A stretch of DNA of 64,000 bases from Betaproteobacteria bacterium (lineage in GTDB: Bacteria; Pseudomonadota; Gammaproteobacteria; Burkholderiales; WYBJ01): contig WHTS01000003.1 of NCBI GenBank assembly GCA_009377585.1, positions 74,015-138,014 of the forward strand, read 5' to 3'. Within the stretch, counting starts at the first letter, position 1; every line of letters begins with the position of its first letter. A program made the translations under genes and the position numbers. Below are positions 17,261-25,928 of this stretch, piece after piece. A model generated the notes under the pieces. That model was given only the letters and a program-made list of their open reading frames with translations, did not search any database and was not told the DNA's origin.

Positions 17261-18625
17261 ATGTTCGACAAAGTCCTGGTTGCCAACCGCGGTGCCGTCG
17301 CCGCCCGCGTGCTGCGCGCGCTTCACGCGCTCGGCATCCGTTCCGTCGCGGTGTACTCCGAAGCCGATGCGCGCGCGCCGTATCTCGAGATGTCGAGCGA
17401 GGCATACCCGATCGGAGCAGCGCCCGCGCGCGACAGTTACCTCAACCAGGAGGCGCTCCTGGCGGTACTGAAGCAGACCGGATGCGACGGCTTGCATCCG
17501 GGCTACGGGTTTCTGGCCGAAAACGCCGAGTTCGCGGCCAAGGTGAACGACAGCGGCGCGCGCTTCATCGGTCCCAGCCCACGCTGGATCGACGCGATGG
17601 GGCACAAGACGCGCGCGCGCGAGCTCGCGCAAGAGCACGGCATGCCGATCGCGCGCGGCAGCGGCGTGCTGCCGGCCGAGCCGGAGGCAATCAAGGCGGC
17701 CGCGCGTGCCATCGGCTATCCGGTGCTGGTCAAGCCCGCCGGCGGTGGCGGCGGCATCGGCATGCTGTCGGCGAAGGACGAGACCGAGCTGATCGCGGCG
17801 GTGGAGCGCTCCAGCTCGCTCGCCGCGCGCGGCTTCGGCAGCGCCGAGGTGTATCTGGAGCGCCTGGTGGAGCGGCCGCGGCACGTCGAATTTCAGGTGC
17901 TGGGCGATTCGCACGGCGATCTGCGGCACTTGTTCGAGCGCGACTGCTCGGTGCAGCGCCGGCATCAGAAGATCATCGAGGAATCGCCGGCGCCCAACGT
18001 CGCGCGCGATCACGTGCAGGCCATGGCCGATCGAATCGCCGCCACGGTGCGCAGCATGGGCTACGACAACATCGGCACGGTCGAGATGCTGATGGACGCT
18101 GGAGGCGAGCTCAGTTTCCTCGAAATGAATACGCGCCTGCAAGTCGAGCATGGCGTGACCGAGGAAGTGACCGGCGTCGATCTGGTGAGGGCCATGATCC
18201 GTACTGCGGCGGGCGAACGGCTCTCCGAGGTCCTGCCGCGCGACATTGCGATCAGCGGGCACGCCATTCAGGCGCGCGTGTACGCCGAAGATCCGAAGAA
18301 CTTCTTCCCCTCGCCCGGAAAGCTCAACGTGTTCCGGCCACCCGAGGACAAGTCGATCCGTATCGAGACCGGCTATGCCGAAGGGCGCGAGGTGACGCCG
18401 TTCTACGATCCGATGCTCGCCAAGGTGATCGTCAAGGCTGCGTCCCGCAGCCAGGCGATCGAGCGGCTGGTGCAGGCGCTGCAGGCGTTCGACATCCAGG
18501 GCCTGAAGCACAACATCCCGGCCGTGATCGCGATCCTGAAGTCCGATGCTTTCGGTGACGGCGACGTGCACACCGGCATCGTGAGCCAGGTGCTGGCCCG
18601 GCCGAAGGCGAAAGGAGCGATATGA
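17261..18625 (+). CDS. Biotin carboxylase subunit of acyl-CoA carboxylase
   Basis: The protein has 454 residues: a biotin carboxylase N-domain (FDKVLVANRGAVAARVLRA), an ATP-grasp domain (PVLVKPAGGGGGIGM, RHVEFQVLGD, ERDCSVQRRHQKIIEE) and a C-domain. The catalytic stretch EMNTRLQVEHGVTEEVTG is typical except that Gly replaces the usual Pro after the VEH. It makes carboxybiotin from bicarbonate and ATP. There is no fused biotin domain, so it needs a separate carrier such as the one at 9493. The ATG at 17261 fits the family N-terminus. Confidence 0.93.
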   Translation: MFDKVLVANRGAVAARVLRALHALGIRSVAVYSEADARAPYLEMSSEAYPIGAAPARDSYLNQEALLAVLKQTGCDGLHPGYGFLAENAEFAAKVNDSGARFIGPSPRWIDAMGHKTRARELAQEHGMPIARGSGVLPAEPEAIKAAARAIGYPVLVKPAGGGGGIGMLSAKDETELIAAVERSSSLAARGFGSAEVYLERLVERPRHVEFQVLGDSHGDLRHLFERDCSVQRRHQKIIEESPAPNVARDHVQAMADRIAATVRSMGYDNIGTVEMLMDAGGELSFLEMNTRLQVEHGVTEEVTGVDLVRAMIRTAAGERLSEVLPRDIAISGHAIQARVYAEDPKNFFPSPGKLNVFRPPEDKSIRIETGYAEGREVTPFYDPMLAKVIVKAASRSQAIERLVQALQAFDIQGLKHNIPAVIAILKSDAFGDGDVHTGIVSQVLARPKAKGAI

Positions 18626-18675
18626 GCTTCCCGGGCGAGGGGCGGTCGTCGTTCGCTTCCCGGGCGAGGGGCCCT

Positions 18676-18788
18676 GCTTGCGGGGATCGACCGCAAAGCG
18701 AACGACGCCGGGCACCGACGGCCTGGCGGCTTCTTTTCCTCATTCGGTTCGGAGGTGCCCGCTTGCGGGGATCGACCGCAAAGCGAAC
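18676..18788 (+). repeat. 28-bp direct repeat pair with internal dyad
   Basis: An identical 28-bp sequence occurs at 18676-18703 and 18761-18788, 85 bp apart. Each copy starts GCTTGCGGGGATCGACCGCA and ends AAGCGAAC. Within each, GCTTGCGG and CCGCAAAGC nearly pair. CTTCCCGGGCGAGGGG also occurs twice just upstream (about 18628 and 18657). The region separates biotin carboxylase from the next gene and does not look coding. Confidence 0.75.
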
Positions 18789-18848
18789 TGCCGCTAGGCC
18801 GCCGACACCTTGGCGTTCTCAACTCGATGATTGTTCGGAGGCGGCGAC

Positions 18849-19562
18849 ATGACGGACGATTCGATACGCGCTGCCCGCGCCGCTGGCCGCTCGTCGCTGG
18901 ACGAGCATGCCGGCAAGCGGCTGCTGTCGCAGTTCGGCATCGCGGTGCCAAGCTCGGTCATGGTCGCGCCGGACGAGCCGGCTGCGTCGAAGATCGCGGG
19001 CCTCAGGGCGCCCTTCGTCGTCAAGGTGATGTCGCCCGACATCCTGCACAAGAGCGATGCCGGCGGCGTGCGCGTGCGGCTGCGCGACGCGGCCGAAGTG
19101 GAGGCCACGATCCGTGCCATGCGCGAAAACCCCGCCATCGCAAGAGCGCGGCTCGACGGATTTCTGGTCGAGGAGATGGCGCCGCCCGGCGAAGAACTGG
19201 TCGTCGGCGGCCTGCGCGATCCGCAATTCGGGCCGCTCGTCATGGTGGGCCTGGGCGGCATTTTCGTCGAGGTGATGAAGGACGTCGCGTTCCGGATCTG
19301 TCCGATCGAGCGCATCGACGCGATCGAGATGCTCTCGGAGCTCAAGGCAGCCGCGCTGCTCGACGGCGTGCGCGGCCGCGCTCCGGTTTCCAGGGAAGCG
19401 CTGGTCGACGTGCTGCTGCGAGTCGGCGGGACGGACGGACTGCTCATGCGCTTTCAGGACGAGATCGCCGAGGCCGACTTGAATCCCGTGATCGTGTCGC
19501 CTTCCGGGGCGGTAGCCGTCGATGCCCGCTTCATCCTCACGCAGCGAGGAGTGCCGGCATGA
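18849..19562 (+). CDS. ATP-grasp subunit of ADP-forming acyl-CoA synthetase
   Basis: The protein has 237 residues and matches the beta (ATP-grasp) part of ADP-forming acetyl/acyl-CoA synthetases. It has LDEHAGKRLLSQFGIAVP, PFVVKVMSPDILHKSDAGGVRVRL, EEMAPPGEELVVGGLRDPQFGP and DLNPVIV. It would bind ATP and pass phosphate to an active-site His of the alpha subunit. The ATG at 18849 has GGAGG 7 bases upstream. The partner alpha subunit is the next gene, 260 bp on, with repeats between. Together they interconvert an acyl-CoA, ADP and phosphate with a carboxylic acid, CoA and ATP. Confidence 0.88.
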   Translation: MTDDSIRAARAAGRSSLDEHAGKRLLSQFGIAVPSSVMVAPDEPAASKIAGLRAPFVVKVMSPDILHKSDAGGVRVRLRDAAEVEATIRAMRENPAIARARLDGFLVEEMAPPGEELVVGGLRDPQFGPLVMVGLGGIFVEVMKDVAFRICPIERIDAIEMLSELKAAALLDGVRGRAPVSREALVDVLLRVGGTDGLLMRFQDEIAEADLNPVIVSPSGAVAVDARFILTQRGVPA

Positions 19563-19597
19563 GGTCGCCGAAGAAGACGAACGTCATTCATTCCACA

Positions 19598-19782
19598 CCA
19601 CCCCGGCGTTGCGCGCCACGATGCCCGATGCGATGCAGCGCATCGGGCGCTCGCCGGCTCGGGTGTGCGCAGGCACATCCTTCGAAACCCCGGCTCGCTC
19701 TCTTGAGAGGAGGGGAAAGCTCCAACAACCTCCCCTCCTTCCCAAGGAGGGGTGCCCGCGCCAGCGGGCGGGGTGGTTCTAC
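19598..19782. repeat. Intergenic bipartite hairpin repeat, family B
   Basis: The main copy has two hairpins in a row: CCCCTCCTT-ccc-AAGGAGGGG (19732-19752) and GCCCGC-gcca-GCGGGC (19754-19769). It then has GGGGTGGTT. A partial copy in the opposite orientation (ACACCACCCCGGCG) begins near 19598. Similar inverted arrangements are found at 21285-21411 and 62144-62247. It fills the 260-bp gap between the two synthetase subunit genes. Confidence 0.75.
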
Positions 19783-19821
19783 TGCCCGGCTGTTCTGCGG
19801 CTTCGATTCGGCGGCGGCGAA

Positions 19822-21279
19822 GTGAACGACGCAAAGCACATTCTCGAATCCTTCGAGCCGCTGTTCGCGCCGAAGACGATCGCGGTGGTGGGCGCGTCGG
19901 CAACCTCGTTGGCCGCAGCCAACACCTTCATCCGCCGCATGCGCGAATTCGGTTACCCGGGGCGCATCTTCCCGATCCACCCGAGCGCCGACGCGCTGGA
20001 TGGCTTGCAGGCCTACCGGTCGGTTGCCGACACCCCCGAGCCGATCGATTATCTCTACATCTCGGTGCCGGCGCAGCACGTGCCGAAGATGCTTGCGGAT
20101 GCCAACGGGCGCGTGCGCTTCGCGCAGGTCATCTCCAGCGGCTTCGGCGAGGTGGACGAGGGCAAGGCGCTGCAGGAGGAGCTCGTTCGCGCGGCGCGTG
20201 CGGGAGGCCTGCGGCTGCTCGGCCCGAACTGCCTCGGGATGTACTCGCCGCGCGGGCGAGTGACGTTCGTCGAGGACGGCTCGACGGAAGTTGGCACGGT
20301 GGGCGTGATATCGCAAAGCGGAGGGCTCGGGACGGACATCGTGCGCCGCGGCCAGGTGCGCGGTATTCGTTTTTCCGCCGCGGTGACGGTCGGCAACAGC
20401 GCCGACCTGGGTCCCAGCGACCTGCTCGAGTACTACCTGGCCGATCCGCAGACGCGCGTGATCGGCATCTACATGGAGGCGGTCCGCGACGGGCGCCGCC
20501 TGTTCGAACTGCTGCAGGCCCACCGCGCCGCCAAGCCGGTGGTGATCCTCAAGGGCGGGCGCACGCAGCAAGGGCGCATGGCTGCCGCTTCGCATACCGG
20601 CGCGCTCGCGGGTGACGACCGGGTCTGGGTCGCGTTGTCGCGCCAGACCGGGTGCCTGCTGGTCGACACGCTCGATCAATTCCTCGATACGCTGCTCATC
20701 TTCCAGGCGCTCAGGCCGCGCGTCGACGCGCCGACGCGCGAGATCGTGATGTTCGGCAACGGCGGCGGCACGAGCGTGCTGGCGACCGACCTGTTCTCGC
20801 GGCTGGGCCTGGACGTGACGCCGTTCGCCGGGCCGACACTCGCGGCAATGCGCGCGTTGAAGCTTCCGCCGGGTTCCTCGATCACCAACCCGATCGATAC
20901 GCCCGTGGGCACGCTGCAGCAGGAAGAGGGCAAGATCGCGGAGAAGATCCTCGATGCGATCTTTGCCACAGCCAATCCGCAAGCGCTGGTCATGCATCTG
21001 AACATGGCGGCGTTCGTCGGCCGCACCCGCGGCGACGTGCTGGGCAACCTCATGCAGGCGGCCCTTCGCGTCGAATCGCGCTACCCGGGACGCGCACACT
21101 TCCTCCTTGTGTTGCGCTCCGACGGCTGGCCCGAGGTGGAGGCGCGCAAGCGCGAGTTCCGCGATCAGGCGCTCGCGCTCGGCATCCCGGTGTACGACGA
21201 GATGATGAATGTCGGCTGGGCGTTGGCGGCGCTGGCGCAGCACGAGCGCTTCGTGGCCAGCCGCCGCGACCTGCCATGA
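19822..21279 (+). CDS. CoA-binding subunit of ADP-forming acyl-CoA synthetase
   Basis: The protein has 485 residues. A CoA-binding Rossmann domain starts it (FAPKTIAVVGASATSL, then GYPGRIFPIHPSADALDG). Succinyl-CoA-ligase-like domains follow (RLLGPNCLGMYSPRG, GVISQSGGLGTDIVRRG). His258 in AAASHTGALAGDD is the likely phosphohistidine. It pairs with the ATP-grasp protein just upstream. I chose the GTG at 19822 because it gives VNDAKHILESFEPLFAPKTI, the family start; only a weak GGCGGCGGCG precedes it. The acid activated is unknown. Confidence 0.9.
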   Translation: MNDAKHILESFEPLFAPKTIAVVGASATSLAAANTFIRRMREFGYPGRIFPIHPSADALDGLQAYRSVADTPEPIDYLYISVPAQHVPKMLADANGRVRFAQVISSGFGEVDEGKALQEELVRAARAGGLRLLGPNCLGMYSPRGRVTFVEDGSTEVGTVGVISQSGGLGTDIVRRGQVRGIRFSAAVTVGNSADLGPSDLLEYYLADPQTRVIGIYMEAVRDGRRLFELLQAHRAAKPVVILKGGRTQQGRMAAASHTGALAGDDRVWVALSRQTGCLLVDTLDQFLDTLLIFQALRPRVDAPTREIVMFGNGGGTSVLATDLFSRLGLDVTPFAGPTLAAMRALKLPPGSSITNPIDTPVGTLQQEEGKIAEKILDAIFATANPQALVMHLNMAAFVGRTRGDVLGNLMQAALRVESRYPGRAHFLLVLRSDGWPEVEARKREFRDQALALGIPVYDEMMNVGWALAALAQHERFVASRRDLP

Positions 21280-21284
21280 CCACC

Positions 21285-21411
21285 CCGTCCGCGCATCCGC
21301 GCGTCCCGCCCCTCCTCGACGAGGAGGGGAAGAATGTGCGTCGCCCCGGGGTCGTGTGGCTCCCCTCCTCTCATGAGGAGGGGTGGCGCGAAGCGCCGGG
21401 GTGGTGTGGTT
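21285..21411. repeat. Intergenic bipartite hairpin repeat, family B (inverted pair)
   Basis: A reverse-oriented copy comes first, with CCCCTCCTC-gac-GAGGAGGGG at 21309-21329. A forward copy follows, with CCCCTCCT-ctcatg-AGGAGGGG at 21362-21383, GGCGC-gaa-GCGCC at 21385-21397 and the tail GGGGTGGTGTGGTT at 21398-21411. The tail is identical to that of the copy at 62 kb. Confidence 0.8.
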
Positions 21412-21450
21412 CCATAACGCAGCACAGCGAGAGCTGCAAATGGCGGTAGC

Positions 21451-22698
21451 ATGACCGAACGATCCACCGACCCGCGTCCTCTGGACGGCGTGCGCGTGCT
21501 GGAGCTCGGCACGACCATTGCCGGCCCGTTCTGCGCTCGGCTGCTCGCCGACTTCGGCGCCGAGGTCGTCAAGGTGGAGCCGCCGGAGGGCGATCCGATC
21601 CGCGGCGCGGGCAAGGTCCATGACGGCGCCTCGCTCTATGCCGCCAGCATCCTGCGCGGCAAGCGGCTGATCGTGGCCGACCTGCGCAAGCCCGAAGCGC
21701 AGGCGCTCGTCCGCAGCCTGGTGCCGAAATTCGACATCGTCATCGAGAACTTCCGTCCTGGCGGGCTGGAGAAATGGGGGCTCGGCTACGCCGACCTGGA
21801 GAAGTTGCACCCGGGGCTGGTGATGGTGCGCATCTCGGGTTACGGCCAGAGCGGACCGTACAGCGCGCGCCCGGGCTATGGCATCGTGTGCGAAGCTGTC
21901 GGCGGATTGCGCTACATCATCGGCGATCCCGACCGGCCGCCGGCGCGCGCCAACATCGGGCTCACCGACTACATTACCGGCCTCTATGCCGCGTTCGGCG
22001 CCATGATGGCGCTGCGGCACCGGGAGCGCACCGGCCAGGGCCAGTATGTCGACACGGCGCTGTACGAGTGCGCTTTCAGTTTCATGGAACAGCACGTCCC
22101 CGCCTACGAGAAGCTGCAGGTGGTGGCCGAGCGCATGGGCGCGGGCATGGCGGATTCGTACGTGAACAACACGTTTCGCACGCGCGACGGCGTCTACGTG
22201 CACGTGCAGGGCTCGCAGGCGAACAGCTTCCGCCGCTTGTGCGAGGCGATGGGCCAGCCCGAGCTCGCCGCCGATCCGCGTTTCGCTGCGCGCCGCGCGC
22301 GCAACACTCATGGCGCCGAAATCGATGCGATCGTCGGAGCTTGGATGGGCAGCCGGGATTACGCCGAGCTCGAACGCGCCTTCACCCCGCACGGCGTGAC
22401 GTTCACTCGCATCTATACCATGGCCGACATCTTCGCCGACCCGCATTTCGCCGCCCGCGGGATGCTGGTCCCGGCCGCGCACGACACCCTCGGCACGGTC
22501 ACACTCGCCGCGCCGGTACCGCGCCTTTCGGCGACGCCCGGCCGGATCACGCGCGCGGGTGGCGCGATCGGCCAGGATACGCGCGCGGTGCTGCACGAGA
22601 TGCTGGGACTCGATCGAGCCGAGATCGACGCCTTGGCGCGTTGCGGCGCGGTCCACTGCGCTCGATCGGACGAAGACGAACCGCACCCGAGCGCGTAG
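21451..22698 (+). CDS. Class III (CaiB/BaiF) CoA-transferase
   Basis: The protein has 415 residues. It opens with LDGVRVLELGTTIAGPFCARLLADFGAEVVKVEPPEGD, typical of the formyl-CoA transferase family. Asp173 in ANIGLTDYITGLYAAFGA is the expected catalytic aspartate that forms the acyl anhydride. GQGQYVDTALYE and PGLVMVRISGYGQSGPY are also conserved. It moves CoA between a donor acyl-CoA and a carboxylic acid. It lies next to an ADP-forming acyl-CoA synthetase, so this cluster has two ways to activate its acid substrate. Confidence 0.93.
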   Translation: MTERSTDPRPLDGVRVLELGTTIAGPFCARLLADFGAEVVKVEPPEGDPIRGAGKVHDGASLYAASILRGKRLIVADLRKPEAQALVRSLVPKFDIVIENFRPGGLEKWGLGYADLEKLHPGLVMVRISGYGQSGPYSARPGYGIVCEAVGGLRYIIGDPDRPPARANIGLTDYITGLYAAFGAMMALRHRERTGQGQYVDTALYECAFSFMEQHVPAYEKLQVVAERMGAGMADSYVNNTFRTRDGVYVHVQGSQANSFRRLCEAMGQPELAADPRFAARRARNTHGAEIDAIVGAWMGSRDYAELERAFTPHGVTFTRIYTMADIFADPHFAARGMLVPAAHDTLGTVTLAAPVPRLSATPGRITRAGGAIGQDTRAVLHEMLGLDRAEIDALARCGAVHCARSDEDEPHPSA

Positions 22699-22875
22699 CC
22701 GGGTTTGCGCCGGTCTCAGCCGCCGCAGCCGAGTGCGTTCGGAAGGGGCGTCCGACGCGGTGCTGCAGTAGCGCGCGCATGGACGCGAGTGCTGGCGCGA
22801 CCTATCATGCGTTTTCCATCGTATGCGGCGGCCGCCATGGCTGGCCGCGCTTCACATCGCAAGCACGGAGCCGAC

Positions 22876-23283
22876 ATGCAGGAAGCATTGAAACCCGGAT
22901 TGAAAGGCACGTTCACGCTCGCGGTCGAGCGCAAGCATTGCACCTCGCGCGGCGGTCCCTGGGTGTTCGCGACGCCGGAGATGGTGCGCTTTTCCGAGCG
23001 CTCGTGCCACGAGCTGGTCGCGCCGCACTTGAGCTCTGGCCAGCATACGGTCGGGGCGGTCGTGCACATCAAGCACTTGGCGCCGACGCTGGAAGGCCAG
23101 ACCGCGCGCGCGGAGATCGAGCTGGTCGAGGTCGATCGGCGGCGGCTCAAGTTCAAGGTGGAGCTTCTCGACGAGCTGGACCGCATCGGCGAGTGCGAGC
23201 ACGAGCGCTTCGTGATCGACGTCGACAAGTCAGGCGAACGGCTGCGCGCGAAAGCCAAGGCGCTGGGCATTGCGCTGCCTTGA
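22876..23283 (+). CDS. Hotdog thioesterase of the fluoroacetyl-CoA thioesterase (FlK) type
   Basis: This small protein of 135 residues has a single hotdog fold. The order FATPEMVRFSERSCHELVAPHL, TVGAVVHIKHLAPTLEGQ and GECEHERFVID follows FlK-like thioesterases. The Thr, Glu and His used by FlK appear to be kept at ATPEM, SERSCHE and KHLAPT. It probably hydrolyses a short acyl-CoA formed in this pathway; true fluoroacetate specificity cannot be assumed. The ATG at 22876 has CGGAG 5 bases before it. A TATCAT at 22803-22808 with TGGACG 17 bp upstream is a possible promoter. Confidence 0.78.
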   Translation: MQEALKPGLKGTFTLAVERKHCTSRGGPWVFATPEMVRFSERSCHELVAPHLSSGQHTVGAVVHIKHLAPTLEGQTARAEIELVEVDRRRLKFKVELLDELDRIGECEHERFVIDVDKSGERLRAKAKALGIALP

Positions 23284-23351
23284 ACCGTCCTTGCAAGGAG
23301 GAGGCACGGGTAGCTTCATCCAGCACGGCCCGTGACGATGCCGGGCGGGCG

Positions 23352-24167
23352 ATGTCGCTGAAGCGCAAGCGTGCCCTCGATCGCCTGCGCGGTATCCGGG
23401 GCGAGATCGAGCGCAATGGCCTTCCGCCGCGACCCAACCTGTATCACGTCGCGGCATTGACCGCGGGAGCGATCGAGATCCTCGATCGTGACGATGCGAA
23501 CCGCGCCAGCGCGGCGGCGCGATACCTCTATCGCATCGCGCCGCAGTCGTTTCGCGCCAGCGGCGTGGAAGATCGCCTGGCCTGCCGGCGCGGCTGCGCC
23601 TAGTGCTGTCACGGCTACGTTTCCGCCAGCGCGCCGCAGATCTTCGTAGCCGCGGGCGAGATCCGCCGAGATGCGGCTGCGTTCGACACGGTCTGCGCCC
23701 GCATCCGCGCCACGTCCGCACGCGTGCGCGGTCTCGAATGGCGTGTGCGCATCGCGTTGCGCGAGCCTTGCCCGCTGCTTGCCGACGGCGCGTGCGGCAT
23801 TTTTGAGGCGCGCCCGCTATCGTGTCGCGGCTTTGCCTCCTTCTCCGCCGAGGCCTGCCAGCGCGCCTACGACGCGCTCACCGACGACGTGATGATTCCT
23901 CAGCCGTATGCGAATGTCCGCAGCGCGCTGGAAAGCGCTCTGCGCGCCGCGCTGAAGGCTTGTACACTGCCGGCGGTGAGCTACGAGCTGACCGGCGCGC
24001 TGTCGAAAGCGCTGGCCGATTCCGATGCCGAGGCGCGCTGGCTCGAGGGCGAAACGGTGTTCGATCCTGATTCGATCGATCGTTCCGCCGATGCGGCAAC
24101 CGAGTTCCAGCGCGAAGTGATCCTCGATACGGTGATCGCGGCCGCGCGCGGTGAGGCGCCCCGATAA
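23352..24167 (+). pseudogene. YkgJ-type cysteine-cluster protein interrupted by an in-frame TAG
   Basis: A 272-codon frame starts at ATG 23352 and runs to 24167 with one amber codon, TAG, at 23601-23603. The stop lies inside the metal-binding motif: CRRGCA-stop-CCHGYVSASAP, where the family has Cys-x3-Cys-x2-Cys-Cys and any residue is allowed at the stop position. Downstream in the same frame are CPLLADGACGIFEARPLSCRGF and a normal C-terminus. A single base change, for example from TAC, TGG or CAG, explains it. There is no frameshift. Restarting at ATG 23724 would lose the first four cysteines. Function of the family is unclear, probably Zn or Fe-S binding. Confidence 0.8.
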
Positions 24168-24194
24168 ACCGCCTTCGAGACGAAAGGGCACGGC

Positions 24195-24611
24195 ATGGCG
24201 ACGACGTACACGAACAGTGAAGACCTCGGCAAATTGATCCTGCGTATCAGCCTGGGCGTGATGATCCTGCTGCACGGCATCTCGAAGATGATGGGCGGCG
24301 TCGACGGGATCGTCGGGATGGTCGAGAAATCCGGCCTGCCGGGCGTGTTCGGCTACCTGGTCTATCTGGGAGAAGTGCTGGCGCCGCTGCTGCTGATCGT
24401 CGGCTTGTGGACGCGGCTGGCCGCCCTGGTGATCGTGGGCAACATGGTGGTCGCCGTGGTTCTCGTCCACATGGCCGATCTCTTTACGCTGACCAAGCAG
24501 GGCGGCTGGGCGCTCGAGCTGCAGGGCATGTTCCTGTTCACCGCGCTCGCGCTCACGCTGCTCGGCGCCGGCCGCTTCAGCGTCGCTGGTGCGCGCGGGC
24601 GTTTCAACTGA
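24195..24611 (+). CDS. DoxX-family inner-membrane protein
   Basis: The protein has 138 residues with four hydrophobic segments: LILRISLGVMILLHGISKM, VFGYLVYLGEVLAPLLLIVGL, LAALVIVGNMVVAVVLV and LQGMFLFTALALTLLG. GISKMMGG and the Leu/Gly-rich pattern fit DoxX/YphA-like proteins. It sits 27 bp after the cysteine-cluster gene and could be the last gene of the long operon. Its role is unknown; some relatives are linked to sulfur or redox metabolism. Confidence 0.88.
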   Translation: MATTYTNSEDLGKLILRISLGVMILLHGISKMMGGVDGIVGMVEKSGLPGVFGYLVYLGEVLAPLLLIVGLWTRLAALVIVGNMVVAVVLVHMADLFTLTKQGGWALELQGMFLFTALALTLLGAGRFSVAGARGRFN

Positions 24612-24688
24612 GCGGCAGCCGGGTCTCAGTCAATTGCGCCGCTGACGATTGTGTTGCGCTGAATCGCGTCGGGTGAAGCGCGCCCCGG

Positions 24689-25675
24689 TCAGTCGAGCCG
24701 GATGTTGGCGACCTTGGTCGTGTTCTCCATTTCGGCATAGGCGCGCACGAAGCGGGCGCGGAACTCCGCGGGACTTTCCGCCGCCGCGACCTCACCGCCG
24801 TCGGCGGCCACGATGCGCATCGTGTCGGGCGAGCGCATGCCCTTCACCAGCGCGGCGTTCACCTTGGCGACGATGGCGGCTGGTGTGCCGGCAGGCGCGT
24901 AAAACGCGTAGCTGTTGGTGAGCTCGTAGCCGGGCAGCCCGGACTCGGACACGGTCGGGGTTTCGGGATACACGGGAACCCGTTTCGGTCCTGTGGTGGC
25001 GATGAGCTTCACCTTGTTCGCCCGCACATGAGGCCCGACGGTCGGCACGGTGGTCATGAGCATCTGGATCTGACCGCTGATCACGTCCAGGATGGCGAGT
25101 GCACCGCCCTTGTACGGGACGTGCAACAGCTGCAGACCGGCCATCGCGCTCATCCGCTCCCATCCGACATGCAGGGTGGTACCCACGCCGGGGGATCCAT
25201 AGGCGAGCGCACCGGGCTTGCTGCGGGCAAGGTCGATCAACTCCTTCACCGAGCTCACCGGCACATTGGGATTGCTCGCCAGCATGTACTGCTGCGCAGT
25301 GATGCGCGCAACCGGAACAAAGGCCTGGCGCACATCGTATTTCGCGCGCCTGAGCACGCCGTTCAGGATCAACGTCTCGGACGCACACAGCAGGGTGTAT
25401 CCGTCCGGCTGCGCGTGGGCGACGATGTCCATCCCGAGCACCGTGCCCCCGCCCGGCCGGTTGTCCACCACCACGGTCTGCCCGAGCAGCTCGGTCAGCT
25501 TCTGCGCGGCGAGCCGGGTCATCGTGTCGAGCCCGCCACCAGGCGCGATGCCGATCACCACGCGAATCGGCCGCAACGGATAATCGCCCACCCTGTCCTG
25601 ACCCTCGGCCGGCAGCGGCATGCATGCCGAGGTGATCAACGCGCTTGCAGTTAAGGAACGTGCAATCCGGCCCAT
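24689..25675 (-). CDS. Bug/TctC-family periplasmic solute-binding protein
   Basis: The protein has 328 residues. A signal peptide (ARSLTASALITSACMPLPAEG) is followed by the Bug fold: YPLRPIRVVIGIAPGGGLD, VVDNRPGGGTVLGMDIVA, YGSPGVGTTLHVGWERM and LLHVPYKGG. These proteins bind carboxylates or other small organic acids for tripartite tricarboxylate-type uptake or sensing. No TctA/TctB membrane genes are in the window. The ATG at 25675 has GAGGAGGG 5 bases upstream, a strong site. It is convergent with the DoxX gene. Confidence 0.93.
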   Translation of the reverse strand: MGRIARSLTASALITSACMPLPAEGQDRVGDYPLRPIRVVIGIAPGGGLDTMTRLAAQKLTELLGQTVVVDNRPGGGTVLGMDIVAHAQPDGYTLLCASETLILNGVLRRAKYDVRQAFVPVARITAQQYMLASNPNVPVSSVKELIDLARSKPGALAYGSPGVGTTLHVGWERMSAMAGLQLLHVPYKGGALAILDVISGQIQMLMTTVPTVGPHVRANKVKLIATTGPKRVPVYPETPTVSESGLPGYELTNSYAFYAPAGTPAAIVAKVNAALVKGMRSPDTMRIVAADGGEVAAAESPAEFRARFVRAYAEMENTTKVANIRLD

Positions 25676-25888
25676 GTTTCCCTCCTCAAGGAAAAGAACG
25701 GTGCAGTTCGTGATGCGTGCGGTCGACGGAAAAATGTGAGCTGGCTGCGGCGGCGCGTTTCCCTGTATGTGATTCGAACAGCATAAACCAGCCTGGGCGC
25801 CATGCAAGCCCCGCCAGGAGCGAAGCGGCGCGGCCCCTCCACGCCCGCCCAAACCCGTAAGGGCGCGAAGCGATGCCTGCCAAGCGAT

Positions 25889-25913
25889 GTAAATCGCTTG
25901 TAACGGATTGAAA
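25889..25913 (+). promoter_or_regulatory. Probable response-regulator site at the RND promoter
   Basis: GTAAA at 25889-25893 and GTAAC at 25900-25904 form a direct repeat with an 11-bp period, as OmpR-type regulators prefer. The whole 25-bp stretch is 20/25 identical, without gaps, to 39065-39089 between spy and the two-component genes. Both contain CGC, then TGTAACGGA, then TG. It ends 9 bp before a TATACT hexamer, so it covers the -35 region as an activator site would. Confidence 0.55.
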
Positions 25914-25928
25914 AACCCTCGATATACT
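25908..25928 (+). promoter_or_regulatory. Possible -10 region of the RND operon promoter
   Basis: TATACT at 25923-25928 matches the -10 consensus in 5 of 6 positions. No properly spaced -35 is present: TTGAAA is only 9 bp away and TTGTAA (25898-25903) is 19 bp away. This fits a promoter that depends on an activator bound at 25889-25913. The start codon is 100 bp downstream. Confidence 0.4.

Noticed and set aside
18622-18852. A 76-codon plus-strand frame overlapping the biotin carboxylase stop
   Set aside because: It is made almost entirely of the two 28-bp repeats and the CCCGGGCGAGGGG copies, and shows no protein-like pattern.
23601-23603. Pyrrolysine insertion at the amber codon
   Set aside because: The organism looks like an ordinary betaproteobacterium, where a pyl system is not expected; a point mutation or base-call error is simpler.
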